DNA from: Burkholderia sp. Ax-1719
GTDB lineage: Bacteria; Pseudomonadota; Gammaproteobacteria; Burkholderiales; Burkholderiaceae
DNA: 64,000 nt
Direction: 5' to 3'
Assembly: GCF_011753055.1 (NCBI RefSeq)
Contig: NZ_VWWJ01000001.1
Span: 372,001 to 436,000, forward strand
Below, in pieces: positions 35,300 to 45,098 of the stretch. The stretch's first letter is position 1. The number at the start of each line of letters is the position of its first letter. Under the pieces are notes generated by a model. The model made no database searches, was not told the origin of the DNA, and saw only the letters and a list, made by a program, of their open reading frames with translations. Both the position numbers and the translations under genes were made by a program.

Positions 35300-37899
35300 A
35301 TGAGCCGCGGCCGCGTCGTATTCCCCGCACGCGCGAGGCGCAGGCAAAGCACGATGCCGCTGCCGCCGAACAGTTTCATCCCGAACCCTTCGAATACGAT
35401 GCAAGCGGCGCGCAGAGGCCGATCGAGCAACGCATCGCGCAGTGGTTCGATGAACGCGGCTGGCGGCCCTTCGCGTTCCAGCAGGAAATCTGGCGCGAAA
35501 TCGCGCGCGGCGCAAGCGGGCTGTTGCACGCCACCACCGGCGCGGGGAAAACGTGGGCGGTATGGATCGGCGCGCTGGCGGCCTATGCGGGCACGACCGC
35601 GAGTTCGCAGCGCAATGCCTTGCCCGCGCCGCTCACGGTGCTCTGGATCACGCCAATGCGCGCGCTCGCCGCCGATAGCGCGCGCGCCTTGCAAAGCGCC
35701 GTGCAAGGCCTGAATGTGCCCTGGACGGTGGGACTGCGCACGGGCGACACGTCGTCCACGGAGCGCGCGCGCCAGAACCGCCGCATGCCTTCGGCGCTGG
35801 TGACCACGCCGGAAAGCCTGACGCTGATGCTCACGCGCGCGGACGCGCAGGAGGCGCTCGCGCACGTGAGGCTCGTGGTGGTCGACGAATGGCATGAGTT
35901 GCTTGGCAATAAACGCGGCACGCAAACGCAGCTGGCGCTTGCGCGTCTCGCCCATTGGCGGCCCGAGCTGCAGGTGTGGGGGCTTTCGGCGACGCTCGGC
36001 AATCTTGCGCTGGCGCACGATGCGCTGCTGCATGCCGTGCGCACGCCGCGCGTGATCGTGCGCGGTGCGCAGCCCAAGACGCTGATCGTCGATACGCTGA
36101 TTCCCGAGACGATCGAGCGCTTTCCCTGGGGCGGGCACCTGGGCACGCGTCAGGTGGGCGCGGTCGCCGATGAAATCGATCAGGCGCAGAGTTCGCTGGT
36201 GTTCACCAACACGCGTTCGCAGTCGGAGATCTGGTATCGCGCGCTGCTGGAGCGGCGGCCCGATTGGGCCGGCGTGATCGCACTGCATCATGGTTCGCTC
36301 GACAAGGAAGTGCGCGACTGGGTCGAATCGGGCCTGAAAAACGGCCTGCTTAAAGTGGTGGTGTGTACGTCGAGCCTCGATCTGGGTGTGGACTTTCTGC
36401 CCGTGGAGCGCGTGTTCCAGATCGGTTCGCCCAAGGGCGTCGCGCGTCTGATGCAGCGGGCGGGCCGTTCCGGGCACGCGCCGGGACGTACCTCGCGCGT
36501 CACCATCGTGCCGACGCATGCGCTCGAACTGGTGGAAGCGGCGGCGGCGCGCTGGGCCATCGAAGGCGGCCGCATCGAGGGGCGCGATATGCCGCTCAAG
36601 CCGCTCGACGTGCTCGTGCAACATCTGGTGACCGTGGCCATCGGCGGCGGCTTCACGCGCGAGGCGATCTATGACGAAGTACGTACGGCCTACGCCTATC
36701 GCGATCTGACGCCCGCCGAGTTCGACTGGGCGCTGGCCTTCGTCGAGCGCGGCGGCGCGTCGCTGGCGGCCTATCCCGACTTCCATCGCGTCGTCGTCGG
36801 TGCCGATGGCGTCTACCGCGTCCCGCGCGACGACCTGGTCAGGCGCCATCGCAACAACGTTGGCACCATCGTTGCCAATGCAACGATCAATGTTGCGTAT
36901 CTGTCGGGGGGCCGTATTGGTGCGATGGAGGAGTCGTTTATCTCGCGTCTGAAACCCGGCGATGTTTTTACGTTCGGCGGTCGCTCGCTCGAACTCGTGC
37001 GGGTGCGTGAGATGACGGCTTACGTGAAGCGCGCGACATCGTCGCGTGGTGCGATGCCTCAATGGGCGGGCAGCAAGATGCCTTTATCTTCCGAGTTGGC
37101 CGAAGCCGCGCTGGTGATGCTGGCCCGCGCGAACGACGGCATCTACGACGAGCCGGAAATGCGCGCGATCAAGCCGCTGCTGGACCTGCAGGCCAGATGG
37201 TCTGCGTTGCCGGGGCCCGGCGTGCTGGTGGCGGAGCAGGTGCGTTCGCGTGAGGGGCATCACTTCTTCTGCTATCCGTTTGCGGGGCGCATGGCGCATA
37301 TCGGGCTGGGTTCCTTGATTGCGTGGCGTGTCGCGCGCGATCAGCCGAGCACGTTTTCGATTTCGATGAATGACTATGGATTCGAATTGTTGTCTGCGCA
37401 ACCGTTCGACTGGCAGACGTTGATCGAAGCGGGCCTGTTTTCTCCGGATCAACTGGAGCACGACATTCTTGCCAGTCTCAATGCGTCCGAGCTCTCCGCG
37501 CGGCGGTTTCGCGAGATCGCACGAGTTTCGGGACTGGTTTTTCAGGGCCATCCTGGCCAGCAAAAAAGCGCACGTCAGTTGCAGGCATCGAGCGGGCTGT
37601 TTTACGAGGTGTTTCGCAAGCACGACAGCAGCAATCTGCTGCTCGAACAGGCCGATAACGAGGTCATGTTGCAGGAACTCGAACTCCAGCGCATTCGTGC
37701 CGCGCTGGAGCGCATGAGCGAGAGCCGCCTGGTGCTGACGCAGCCGAAGAAGCCAACGCCTTTTGCGTTTCCCTTGATCGTCGGACGACTGCGCGAAAAG
37801 GTCACGACCGAGAAGCTCGCCGACCGTGTCGAGCGCATGCTTGCCGAACTCGAAAAGGCCGCGCAGCGCCAGGACGGTGAGGGCGATCATGCGCGCTGA
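35296..37899 (+). CDS. ligase-associated DExH helicase (Lhr-like)
   Basis: An 867-residue superfamily 2 helicase. Walker A is [12 protein letters not shown] (about 75-86), motif [11 protein letters not shown] (DEWH), motif III LSATLGN, with the second RecA domain carrying [10 protein letters not shown] and motif [14 protein letters not shown] long C-terminal region (about 420-867) contains the winged-helix and Lhr-core-like domains. It is presumed to be a 3'-5' DNA translocase working with the ligase and nucleases of the cassette. It overlaps the ligase gene by 4 bases and the next gene by 11. Confidence 0.92.
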   Translation: MNEPRPRRIPRTREAQAKHDAAAAEQFHPEPFEYDASGAQRPIEQRIAQWFDERGWRPFAFQQEIWREIARGASGLLHATTGAGKTWAVWIGALAAYAGTTASSQRNALPAPLTVLWITPMRALAADSARALQSAVQGLNVPWTVGLRTGDTSSTERARQNRRMPSALVTTPESLTLMLTRADAQEALAHVRLVVVDEWHELLGNKRGTQTQLALARLAHWRPELQVWGLSATLGNLALAHDALLHAVRTPRVIVRGAQPKTLIVDTLIPETIERFPWGGHLGTRQVGAVADEIDQAQSSLVFTNTRSQSEIWYRALLERRPDWAGVIALHHGSLDKEVRDWVESGLKNGLLKVVVCTSSLDLGVDFLPVERVFQIGSPKGVARLMQRAGRSGHAPGRTSRVTIVPTHALELVEAAAARWAIEGGRIEGRDMPLKPLDVLVQHLVTVAIGGGFTREAIYDEVRTAYAYRDLTPAEFDWALAFVERGGASLAAYPDFHRVVVGADGVYRVPRDDLVRRHRNNVGTIVANATINVAYLSGGRIGAMEESFISRLKPGDVFTFGGRSLELVRVREMTAYVKRATSSRGAMPQWAGSKMPLSSELAEAALVMLARANDGIYDEPEMRAIKPLLDLQARWSALPGPGVLVAEQVRSREGHHFFCYPFAGRMAHIGLGSLIAWRVARDQPSTFSISMNDYGFELLSAQPFDWQTLIEAGLFSPDQLEHDILASLNASELSARRFREIARVSGLVFQGHPGQQKSARQLQASSGLFYEVFRKHDSSNLLLEQADNEVMLQELELQRIRAALERMSESRLVLTQPKKPTPFAFPLIVGRLREKVTTEKLADRVERMLAELEKAAQRQDGEGDHAR

Positions 37900-38554
37900 A
37901 ACGCTGACCATCGACGTGCATGGACATGCACTGGTGCTCTCCGCGTGGCGCGCCGCCTTCGATCCCGTTCTCAGGTGCCTGTTTGTGGCGGACGTGCATC
38001 TGGGTAAGGACGCCGTGTTTCGCGCGCGTGGCATCCCGGTGCCGGCGGGCTCGACAGGTGAAACACTGGCGCGTCTGGATCATCTGATTGCTGCTCACCA
38101 GCCTGAATCGATTTTCTTTCTCGGCGATTTACTGCACGCACGCGAATCGCACGCCGAGGAAATGCTCACTGCGTTGCGTCGGTGGCGTTTGAAGCATCGC
38201 GGCGTGCGTCTGGTATTGGTCGAAGGTAATCATGATAAGCACGCGGGCGCATTGGCGGCCGAGTTCGACGTGGAGACTGTTATTGAGCCCCATCGGATCG
38301 GGCCATGGGCGCTTTGTCATCATCCGCAGCCGGTTGAGGGCGCCTATGTACTCTCGGGGCATGAGCATCCCGTGATCCGGCTCGCAACGGGCTTCGATCG
38401 TGTGCGTTTGCCCTGTTTCAGGGTGGGTGGGCATGTGGGTGTGCTGCCAGCTTTCGGTGCATTTACGGGCGGTTTTGAGGTGCGTGCCGAAGCGGCAGGC
38501 GACGATATATACGCAGTAGCGGGTGAGCGTGTGGTGTTGGTGCGCAATAGATAA
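37889..38554 (+). CDS. pdeM: ligase-associated metallophosphoesterase PdeM
   Basis: A 221-residue calcineurin-like phosphoesterase with the full metal-binding set: [10 protein letters not shown] (DxH), [11 protein letters not shown] (GDxxH), VEGNHDKH (GNHD), and [18 protein letters not shown] (GHxH). The ATG at 37889 lies within the end of the helicase gene and is preceded by GGTGAGGG; an earlier in-frame start at 37826 would overlap far more. As the last gene of the exonuclease-ligase-helicase-PdeM cassette it is expected to trim DNA ends in repair. Confidence 0.9.
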   Translation: MRAETLTIDVHGHALVLSAWRAAFDPVLRCLFVADVHLGKDAVFRARGIPVPAGSTGETLARLDHLIAAHQPESIFFLGDLLHARESHAEEMLTALRRWRLKHRGVRLVLVEGNHDKHAGALAAEFDVETVIEPHRIGPWALCHHPQPVEGAYVLSGHEHPVIRLATGFDRVRLPCFRVGGHVGVLPAFGAFTGGFEVRAEAAGDDIYAVAGERVVLVRNR

Positions 38555-38936
38555 AAATAAAAAATCACGCAAAAATTCGTCGTCGTTTTAGATGTTCTCA
38601 AACCACGCGTTGCCATTTATGCGGCGCGCAATTCCTTACGAAAGGATCGGCATCCAATTGCGATAAAGCGTTGGCTGCGCTATGAGTTTTGTGCGTTTTA
38701 TGCCTTGTGCGTAGGGCGTTTCTAGATGTGCCGGGTGACAGCAATACGACACCGTTGTATCGGATTCACGCGGCGAGAAAAGAGGTTTGACGGATATTTT
38801 GCTTGCCGAAATACTTCGACGGCCACATTCATCCGATCAAACACACGCGCGGACTCTTCGAAGATTCGGGTGGGCAAGATGTGGCATGAAGCATGAGACC
38901 TCCGTTACGACACGCCATGCCACAGGAGTTATTACA
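38555..38936. other. 382-base intergenic region before the PHA depolymerase
   Basis: AT-rich spacer with no convincing open frame. It presumably holds the terminator of the repair cassette and the promoter of the depolymerase; no clear stem-loop or operator was recognised. The in-frame sequence from 38787 to 38936 is open but lacks a secretion signal and is treated as leader. Confidence 0.5.
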
Positions 38937-39959
38937 ATGAAATCGCTTCGCAGCTTTGCCATTGGCACTCTCGCAGCCGCATTCACGCTCACCCAGGCCG
39001 CGCTCGCCGCCGACGCGCTGTCGCCTTACCACGGTGATCCTTCCGAGGTCTCAGTTTCGGGACTTTCGTCGGGCGCCTTTATGGCGGTCCAGTATCAGGT
39101 TGCCTATTCGGGCTCGGTAATGGGCGCGGGCGTGGTGGCGGGTGGTCCGTACTACTGCGCCGCGGGCAATCTCCTCAACACCACCATCTGCATGGGGCAG
39201 GTTCCGTTCGTCCCGCCTAACCCGTCGCTCATGGTGACGGCTGCCGCGGGCTTTGCGACCTTGAACCAGATCGATTCGCTTTCGAATCTGCAAAAGGCGC
39301 GGATCTATGTGTTCAGCGGTACGAAGGATACGGTCGTGCATCAGCAGGCCGTGGATGCGACGGTTTCGTTCTTCGAACAGGCGGGCGTGCCCAAGTCCAA
39401 TCTACAGTACGTGAACGATGTCCCGGCCGGTCACGCATTCATTGCACCGACGTTCGGCAATGTCTGTGCGGATAATGCGCCGCCGTATATCAATCACTGT
39501 TCGATTGACAAGAAGAAGTACGACCAGGCGGGTGCGTTGCTTCAGCAGATCTACGGCAAGCTGAATCCGCCGGCGCATACGCTGGGTGGCCAAATCCTGC
39601 AATTCAATCAGCGCGAATTTGCCAGCGCCGCGACAGGCATGGCGGACACGGGGTTTGTGTACGTGCCGAAGGCCTGCGCCGAGGGCGCGGATTGCAAGGT
39701 GCATGTGGCATTCCACGGCTGCAAGCAATCGGCAGCGGTGGTAGGCAACGACTTCTATGCGAACACGGGCTATAACTACTGGGCCGATAGCAACAACATT
39801 ATCGTGTTGTATCCGCAGGTGAATGCATCGACGGTGCCGTTCAATCCCGACGGGTGCTGGGACTGGTTTGGCTATACAGGCCAGGATTATGCGCTGAAGT
39901 CTGGGTCGCAATTGACCGCGATTCACGCGATGGTGAGCAGGCTGGTCGAAAAGCAGTAA
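38937..39959 (+). CDS. secreted short-chain polyhydroxyalkanoate depolymerase (type 2 catalytic domain)
   Basis: A 340-residue extracellular esterase. The signal peptide ends near QAALA (residue 24). The lipase box is SGLSSGAF (Ser44), placed close to the N terminus as in type 2 PHB depolymerase domains. The Asp is likely in FSGTKDTVVH and the His in VPAGHAFIAP. Conserved cysteines (YYCAAGN, TTICMG, GNVC, NHCS, GADCKV, HGCKQS, DGCWDW) could form disulfides. AGGAG precedes the ATG at 38937, which also places the signal peptide at the terminus. It would degrade PHB/PHA outside the cell. No substrate-binding domain is attached. Confidence 0.85.
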   Translation: MKSLRSFAIGTLAAAFTLTQAALAADALSPYHGDPSEVSVSGLSSGAFMAVQYQVAYSGSVMGAGVVAGGPYYCAAGNLLNTTICMGQVPFVPPNPSLMVTAAAGFATLNQIDSLSNLQKARIYVFSGTKDTVVHQQAVDATVSFFEQAGVPKSNLQYVNDVPAGHAFIAPTFGNVCADNAPPYINHCSIDKKKYDQAGALLQQIYGKLNPPAHTLGGQILQFNQREFASAATGMADTGFVYVPKACAEGADCKVHVAFHGCKQSAAVVGNDFYANTGYNYWADSNNIIVLYPQVNASTVPFNPDGCWDWFGYTGQDYALKSGSQLTAIHAMVSRLVEKQ

Positions 39960-40014
39960 GCGCGAGGGCGTTGAGCGGCGGCAGGCGCGATGTAGCGCTC
40001 GCCGCCGCCGGCAT

Positions 40015-40857
40015 TCAAAGCCCCAGACAGACCGCCCCTGCCGCGACCACCACGCACGCGAGCCAGCGCGTTCCGCTCACCGCTTCCTGCAGCACCATCC
40101 GTCCGATAAGAACCGCAAACACCACGCTGGTTTCGCGCAACGCCGATACCGTGCCCATCGCACCGGATTGCAGCGCCCAGATCACGATGCCATATGCGGC
40201 GATCGACACGAGGCCGCCAGCGAGCGACGAGACGATCGAGAGCGGTTCGGTGCGCACAGGCTTCCACAACGGTGCGAATCCACGCACCGCGATGAAGAGC
40301 ACCGGCATCAGCCAGTAGAACAGGAACATCCACGCGGTATAGGCGATAGATTGTCCATCGGACGCGCGCACGCCCATACCGTCGATCACCGTGTACAGCG
40401 CAATCGTCGCTCCGGTTGTGAGCGCGGCGAGCGCGCCGCTACGCGATACATGACGCCCGAGCAATGCGATGGCCATGATGCCGCCCGAGATCATCACGAT
40501 ACCCAGCGCGTGCAAAGGTCCGATCGCCTCATGCGCGAACAATGCCGCGCCGAGCGTGACCAGCAGCGGCGACGAACCGCGTGCAATGGGATAGGCGAGC
40601 GCCAGATCGTTGCGCCGGTACGAGCGCACGAGACTCACGTTGTAAAAGATATGCACGAGACCCGAGGCAGCGATATACGGCCATGAGGCGCGGGCAGGCA
40701 AGGGATTGATCAGGATAACGAATGAGGCGACCACGCCAATGGCGATGCTCATCCAGGTCATCGAGAGGAACCGGTCGCGATTGCCATGAAGCATCGCGTT
40801 CCAGCTCGCATGGAGAATGGCGGCGAAGAGGACGATGCCGCCGGTATAGCTGAGCAT
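40015..40857 (-). CDS. EamA/DMT-family transporter
   Basis: A 280-residue, ten-helix drug/metabolite transporter with two EamA repeats (about 8-135 and 150-278), including LALAYPIARGSSPLLVTLGA and the C-terminal counterpart SALRETSVVFAVLIGRMVL. The substrate is unknown; relatives export amino acids or metabolites. It is divergent from a LysR regulator 118 bases away, a common pairing. Confidence 0.87.
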   Translation of the reverse strand: MLSYTGGIVLFAAILHASWNAMLHGNRDRFLSMTWMSIAIGVVASFVILINPLPARASWPYIAASGLVHIFYNVSLVRSYRRNDLALAYPIARGSSPLLVTLGAALFAHEAIGPLHALGIVMISGGIMAIALLGRHVSRSGALAALTTGATIALYTVIDGMGVRASDGQSIAYTAWMFLFYWLMPVLFIAVRGFAPLWKPVRTEPLSIVSSLAGGLVSIAAYGIVIWALQSGAMGTVSALRETSVVFAVLIGRMVLQEAVSGTRWLACVVVAAGAVCLGL

Positions 40858-40975
40858 GGGATTTCAGGCAGAAAGTGGGGAACGTTGGCGATTGCGGCAG
40901 TCGGAAGAATATCTATCTTGTAAGCCCATGACAAACCAGATAAATTGCGCTTTCACGTTAGATAAACTATTTCGA

Positions 40976-41875
40976 ATGAAGCCGGTTCTGCCTCCGCTCA
41001 ATGCCCTGCGTGCCTTCGAGGCGGCGGGGCGACTCGGCAGCTTCAAGGAAGCCGCGATCGAACTGCACGTCACGCCCGGCGCGGTGAGCCAGCAGGTGCG
41101 TCTGCTCGAAGACTGGCTCGGCGCAGCGCTGTTCGAGCGGCACAACCGGCATGTGGCGCTGACGCCAGCCGCGAAGATCTATCTGGAGGAAATCGGGCCC
41201 TTGTTCGAGCGGTTTGCGCTGGCCACTGCACGATACGGCGTGCCCAAAGCCGTATCGCGCACGTTGACCGTGAGCGCGCTCGCGACCTTCACGTTGCGCT
41301 GGCTGGTGCCTCGGCTGGCGAAATTTCGTGCGCAACATCCCGACGTCGAGGTCAAGGTGGATACGTCGAACGAGCCGCTGGAGAGCCTGGAGGCGGACTG
41401 TGATGTCATTATCCGGGGTGGGCCGGACACGTTCTACGGCTATTCGATGCGGCCTTTCCTGTCCGAGGAGCGCCTTCCGGTGTGCAGTCCCGCGCTTTTG
41501 CAGCGCGTGCCGCTGAATTCGCCCGAGGATTTACGGCAGCACACCTTGCTGCATACGTCGAGCCTGCCGCGGCTGTGGCCCGACTGGTTGTCGAGCGCGC
41601 GCATTCCCTCGCTCCAGCCCGCGGCCACGTTGACGTTCGACCATTTCTATCTGACCTTGCAGGCCGCTATCGACGGAATAGGCATTGCGATGGGGCCTAC
41701 CGCACTGGTTGCCGACGATCTCGCCGCCGGCCGCCTGGTCGCGCCGTTTGACGCGCCGCGTTTGGCATCGCGCAGTTATTGCATGTATGTGCCCAACGAG
41801 AAGGCCGACGATGAACTGGTCGGCTTGTTCTGCGCCTGGCTCGAACGTGAAGGGCGTGTGTCGACTCCTGCGTGA
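40976..41875 (+). CDS. LysR-family regulator (GcvA-like)
   Basis: A 299-residue LysR regulator whose N terminus MKPVLPPLNALRAFEAAGRLGSFKEAA and HVTPGAVSQQVRLLEDWLG are typical of the GcvA/AmpR-like branch. An effector domain occupies about 90-295. The ATG at 40976 is the usual family start; an in-frame ATG 48 bases upstream is an alternative. It lies between two EamA transporter genes, divergent from one and convergent with the other, and is likely to regulate the divergent one. AGATAAA occurs twice in the intergenic region. Confidence 0.87.
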   Translation: MKPVLPPLNALRAFEAAGRLGSFKEAAIELHVTPGAVSQQVRLLEDWLGAALFERHNRHVALTPAAKIYLEEIGPLFERFALATARYGVPKAVSRTLTVSALATFTLRWLVPRLAKFRAQHPDVEVKVDTSNEPLESLEADCDVIIRGGPDTFYGYSMRPFLSEERLPVCSPALLQRVPLNSPEDLRQHTLLHTSSLPRLWPDWLSSARIPSLQPAATLTFDHFYLTLQAAIDGIGIAMGPTALVADDLAAGRLVAPFDAPRLASRSYCMYVPNEKADDELVGLFCAWLEREGRVSTPA

Positions 41876-41877
41876 CA

Positions 41878-42816
41878 TCAGTTGTATTGAGCGGCGCGCT
41901 GTCCGGGCGACTTTGGGCCGTGCCGCTTCGACAGCAGATAGAGACCCATGCCTATCAGGACGCCGCCCGCTATTTCATGTGCAGACGGCAATTGATGCGT
42001 TACGCCGAATGCGATGAGCGCTGCAAACAACGGGCAAAGAAAAAGAAAGCCGCTGGTCTGAACTGAACCGCCAATCTTCAACGCTGCAAACCAGAGTCCC
42101 ATTGCCACGGTCGAAGCGGGAATGCAGAGCCACGCAAACGCGGCCCAGTGCCATGCCGTTGTGGGAAGCGTCAGGGACGGCCCCAAACACGCGGCAAGAA
42201 GCGCGAGCAGGATCGCACCAATCAGCATTTGCCAGAAGGTCAGAACCCACGCCGACAAGGCGAGATTGAATCGCTTGTTGAGCACGGTCGAACCGGCCCA
42301 GCATGCCGATGCCAATGCCACGAGCCATTCGCCGTGGCCCGAATCTCCGGAGTTGACGGAATGACTGGTGCGCGTTACGCCAATGCAGATGACCACACCG
42401 ATAAACGCGAGCACCAGGCCGCCCAGTGAACTCGCCGATAGTGTTTCGCGCAGGACGACGCGGGCGAGTATCACGACCAGTAGCGGATTGCTGGCCATCA
42501 GGATTGCCGCAGTCGACGGTGTCGTCGACATGAGCCCGAGGTTCAGGAACGCCATGACTCCGGTGGTTTGCAGCGAACCGATGATGAACAGCTTCGTCCA
42601 CGGCAGATCGCGCAGGCGGAGTTTCTGGCGACGCATGCTGACGCACATGAGAGGCAATAGCGATAAAGCCGCCACCAGAAAGCGTAGCGCTGCGGCCCAA
42701 AGCGGCGTGATATCGGTGAGCACGATTTTCGTGCTGACAAACGATGAGCCCTGCAGGAAAGTCGAAGCCAGAATCAGGCCCAGCCAGGTGCGGGATGCGG
42801 AGTGTTGTTTCGACAT
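41878..42816 (-). CDS. EamA/DMT-family transporter
   Basis: A 312-residue transporter of ten predicted helices in two EamA repeats, with GSSFVSTKIVLTDITPLWAAALRFL at the first repeat and ASACWAGSTVLNKRFNLALSAWVLTFWQML at the second, as in YdcZ/RhaT-like exporters. It converges with the LysR gene (2-base gap) and lies about 100 bases from the AraC gene, on the same strand. The substrate is unknown; export of an amino acid or aromatic compound is possible. Confidence 0.87.
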   Translation of the reverse strand: MSKQHSASRTWLGLILASTFLQGSSFVSTKIVLTDITPLWAAALRFLVAALSLLPLMCVSMRRQKLRLRDLPWTKLFIIGSLQTTGVMAFLNLGLMSTTPSTAAILMASNPLLVVILARVVLRETLSASSLGGLVLAFIGVVICIGVTRTSHSVNSGDSGHGEWLVALASACWAGSTVLNKRFNLALSAWVLTFWQMLIGAILLALLAACLGPSLTLPTTAWHWAAFAWLCIPASTVAMGLWFAALKIGGSVQTSGFLFLCPLFAALIAFGVTHQLPSAHEIAGGVLIGMGLYLLSKRHGPKSPGQRAAQYN

Positions 42817-42916
42817 GCCTTGTCGCTAAAACGTCGTTGAACAGGCATGTGATTCTCGACCAATCGCCGTGTATGCACTCCACAGGGCGCGCCGTCATTT
42901 GTCGAGAGACGGACGA

Positions 42917-43699
42917 TCAGACTTGATAGTCGCTCGGCAGTTTGCCGGTCGCGCGTTTGAACATGACCGTGAAGGCGCTTTGCGTGCTGTAGCCGAGGCT
43001 GGCCGCTACGTCGCCGATGCGCTCGCCGGCGATCAGTCGCGGCACGGCGCCAACGATCCGCAGTTGTTGTCGCCACACGGCGAACGACATACCTGTTTCG
43101 CTCTGGAAAAGGCGCGCGAGCGTTCTAGACGTCGCGCCGACGCGCTCCGACCATTCGGCGAGCGTGCTCGCATCGCCTGGATCGTCGATCAGCGATTCGC
43201 AAAGTTTTACCAGACGCCGGTCCCGTCCGGTTGGCAGGTGCAGGCCATGTTCGGACGAACTACGCATTTCTTCCAAAGCCAGCGTGAGCAATCGCCCCGC
43301 GAAGCTGTCGTCGGGGTAGTCCACGCTGAAGGTCGCGGCGCGCAGCAGGAGTTCGCGCAAGAGCGGCGAAACTGTAATTCCCGCGGGGTGTTCATCGAAC
43401 GCTTGCGAAAAAGCACTCACGTTCACATAGAGCGAGCGCAGCGAAACCGGCGTCGCCGCCAGCATGCAATGTTCGACGCCCGGCGGCATCCAGACGCCGC
43501 GCATTGGCGGCAGCAACCACCATGCGTCGTGCGTGCGCAGATGCATGACGCCAGCGCTCGCATAGATCAATTGTCCGCGCGGATGCCGATGCCACTGGAC
43601 CGCGTAGCCCACGGGATAGTCCTTCGCCATCGATACGACGGGCCTGGCTGCCTGTTCCCAGCGTTCGAGATCGAAGATATGGGGTTCGTGGTGATTCAT
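42917..43699 (-). CDS. AraC-family regulator with cupin sensor domain
   Basis: A 260-residue regulator. The N-terminal cupin (about 10-100) includes VQWHRHPRGQLIYASAGVM and MPPGVEHCM; the C-terminal double helix-turn-helix (about 160-255) includes VGATSRTLARLFQSETGMSFAVWRQQLRI and IGDVAASLGYSTQSAFTVMFKRATG. The ATG at 43699 (MNHHEPHIFDLERW) fits the family. It lies directly upstream of the EamA gene on the same strand and may control it. Confidence 0.88.
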   Translation of the reverse strand: MNHHEPHIFDLERWEQAARPVVSMAKDYPVGYAVQWHRHPRGQLIYASAGVMHLRTHDAWWLLPPMRGVWMPPGVEHCMLAATPVSLRSLYVNVSAFSQAFDEHPAGITVSPLLRELLLRAATFSVDYPDDSFAGRLLTLALEEMRSSSEHGLHLPTGRDRRLVKLCESLIDDPGDASTLAEWSERVGATSRTLARLFQSETGMSFAVWRQQLRIVGAVPRLIAGERIGDVAASLGYSTQSAFTVMFKRATGKLPSDYQV

Positions 43700-43920
43700 G
43701 TCGTAGTGCGCTGGGCGAAGTGGCGAGAAGTATAGCGATTGTCCGCGCTGGCGATACTGGTTTACCCCGCCGGGCCACGCTGCAAAAAATGCCACCCAAT
43801 CTCCGTTTTATGCATGGACCCTCGGCCTTTGTCGACATTAACCTTGTCGATGTTTTCATTCATTGAAGTTCTGTAAGCTGCGTCGCCACTGTCGCGCAGT
43901 GACAATTGATTAGATATACA

Positions 43921-43971
43921 GATAAAAAAGCAGCGATAAAAGCAGAGATAAAAGCATCGGCTTTTCGATGC
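43921..43971 (+). repeat. GATAAAAGCA direct repeats and hairpin in the porin leader
   Basis: Three near-direct repeats, GATAAAAAAGCAGC, GATAAAAGCAGA and GATAAAAGCATC (43921-43934, 43935-43946, 43947-43958), run into a perfect 6-base hairpin GCATCG / CGATGC (43954-43959, 43966-43971; loop GCTTTT). All lie within 72 bases of the porin start codon. They may be regulator sites or part of a regulatory 5' leader. Confidence 0.5.
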
Positions 43972-43992
43972 GTATAAAGATGGAGATGTTGT

Positions 43993-45078
43993 ATGAAAAG
44001 ACTGGTCACTCTCGCATCGGGCGCAGTGTTGTACAGCGTGTCCGCTTCCCCCGTTTTTGCGCAGTCGTCGGTGACGCTTTATGGCGTGATCGACAATGGC
44101 ATCGTCTATCAAAGTTCGAGCGGCAGCAATTCGGCTGTCCGCGCCGTGCCTGGCGGACTGTTTGCAACGCGTTTCGGCTTCAAGGGCAGCGAGGATATTG
44201 GCGGCGGAATCCACGTCAATTTCCAGCTCGAACAGGCTTTTTCCGGGCAATCGGGAGCCGCGACGAATCCGGCCGATGCCTTCAATCGTCTCGCCTATGT
44301 TGGACTGTCAGGCGGTTTTGGCGAAGTCCGCTTTGGCTTGCAGAATTCCCCGCAATACGACGTGCTTCAGGCGGCGATGGACCCCTCTTGGGTCAAGAGC
44401 ATTGCTTCGCCGATGAACAATTTCAACGGTCTGATTATCCGCGCAAACAATGGGATTTCGTACTACACGCCAACGTTCGGCGGGCTGAATGCCAAATTCA
44501 TGGTGGCGTTGCGCGATTCCAGCAGTGGCGGCGGGAATGGCATCGGCTTCTACAATGCAGTCGTGCAATACACCAACGGACCATTGAATGTCGCGGCCGG
44601 TTACGAACGGGGCGACGAGCCAGGCGTTGGAGCGGGTGGCAGCTACACGCTGACTGGCGGCGCGGCGGCGGGCCCTGGGGCGGTGTTCACGGTATTCAAC
44701 GCGGGCGCGTCTTATGCGATCGGGTCTAACCGCGTCTGGCTGGCTTACCACACGGAGCGTCTGACCAATACGCCCAAATACATGCAGCACGACGTCTATC
44801 AGATATCGGATTCGTACCAGTTCTCGCCGGCTGTGCTGTGTTCGCTGATGTACGGCTACGTGCGCGATCGGACGGGCGAAGGCAATAACGCCCAGGAAAT
44901 CGGTCTGCTTTACGAGTATGCGTTGTCCAAGGCAACCGAGCTGTACACCGCTGCCGGATTTATCCAGAACCGGCATCAGGCGGCCTATACGCTGGCAGGT
45001 ACGGCGTACTCGGGTCTCGCGCTGACGCCTGGTACGGATACGCGCGGCATCGGCGTGGGCCTCGTGCACAAATTCTGA
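43993..45078 (+). CDS. general porin (beta-proteobacterial OmpC-like)
   Basis: A 361-residue outer-membrane porin. A signal peptide (MKRLVTLASGAVLYSVSASPVFA) is followed by SSVTLYGVIDNGIVYQSS, the standard first strand of Burkholderia/Neisseria-type trimeric porins. LAYVGLSGGFGEVRFGLQNSP is the conserved strand-loop of the family, and the protein ends in a C-terminal Phe (VGLVHKF) used for barrel assembly. GGAGATG precedes the ATG. It provides diffusion of small solutes through the outer membrane. Confidence 0.92.
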   Translation: MKRLVTLASGAVLYSVSASPVFAQSSVTLYGVIDNGIVYQSSSGSNSAVRAVPGGLFATRFGFKGSEDIGGGIHVNFQLEQAFSGQSGAATNPADAFNRLAYVGLSGGFGEVRFGLQNSPQYDVLQAAMDPSWVKSIASPMNNFNGLIIRANNGISYYTPTFGGLNAKFMVALRDSSSGGGNGIGFYNAVVQYTNGPLNVAAGYERGDEPGVGAGGSYTLTGGAAAGPGAVFTVFNAGASYAIGSNRVWLAYHTERLTNTPKYMQHDVYQISDSYQFSPAVLCSLMYGYVRDRTGEGNNAQEIGLLYEYALSKATELYTAAGFIQNRHQAAYTLAGTAYSGLALTPGTDTRGIGVGLVHKF

Positions 45079-45098
45079 ATGGGCGCAGTGCTGAGGCG

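Noticed and set aside
35035..37062. 675-codon minus-strand frame opposite the ligase and helicase genes
   Set aside because: Antisense shadow of genes with clear catalytic motifs; the product is Arg/His-rich and matches nothing.
38787..38936. Longer start for the PHA depolymerase
   Set aside because: The extension would bury the signal peptide. AGGAG and a signal peptide at the ATG at 38937 are decisive.
39974..40008. Terminator between the depolymerase and the EamA gene
   Set aside because: GCGGCGGC and GCCGCCGC could pair, but the loop is long (about 19 bases) and no T-tract follows, so it is not reported as a terminator.
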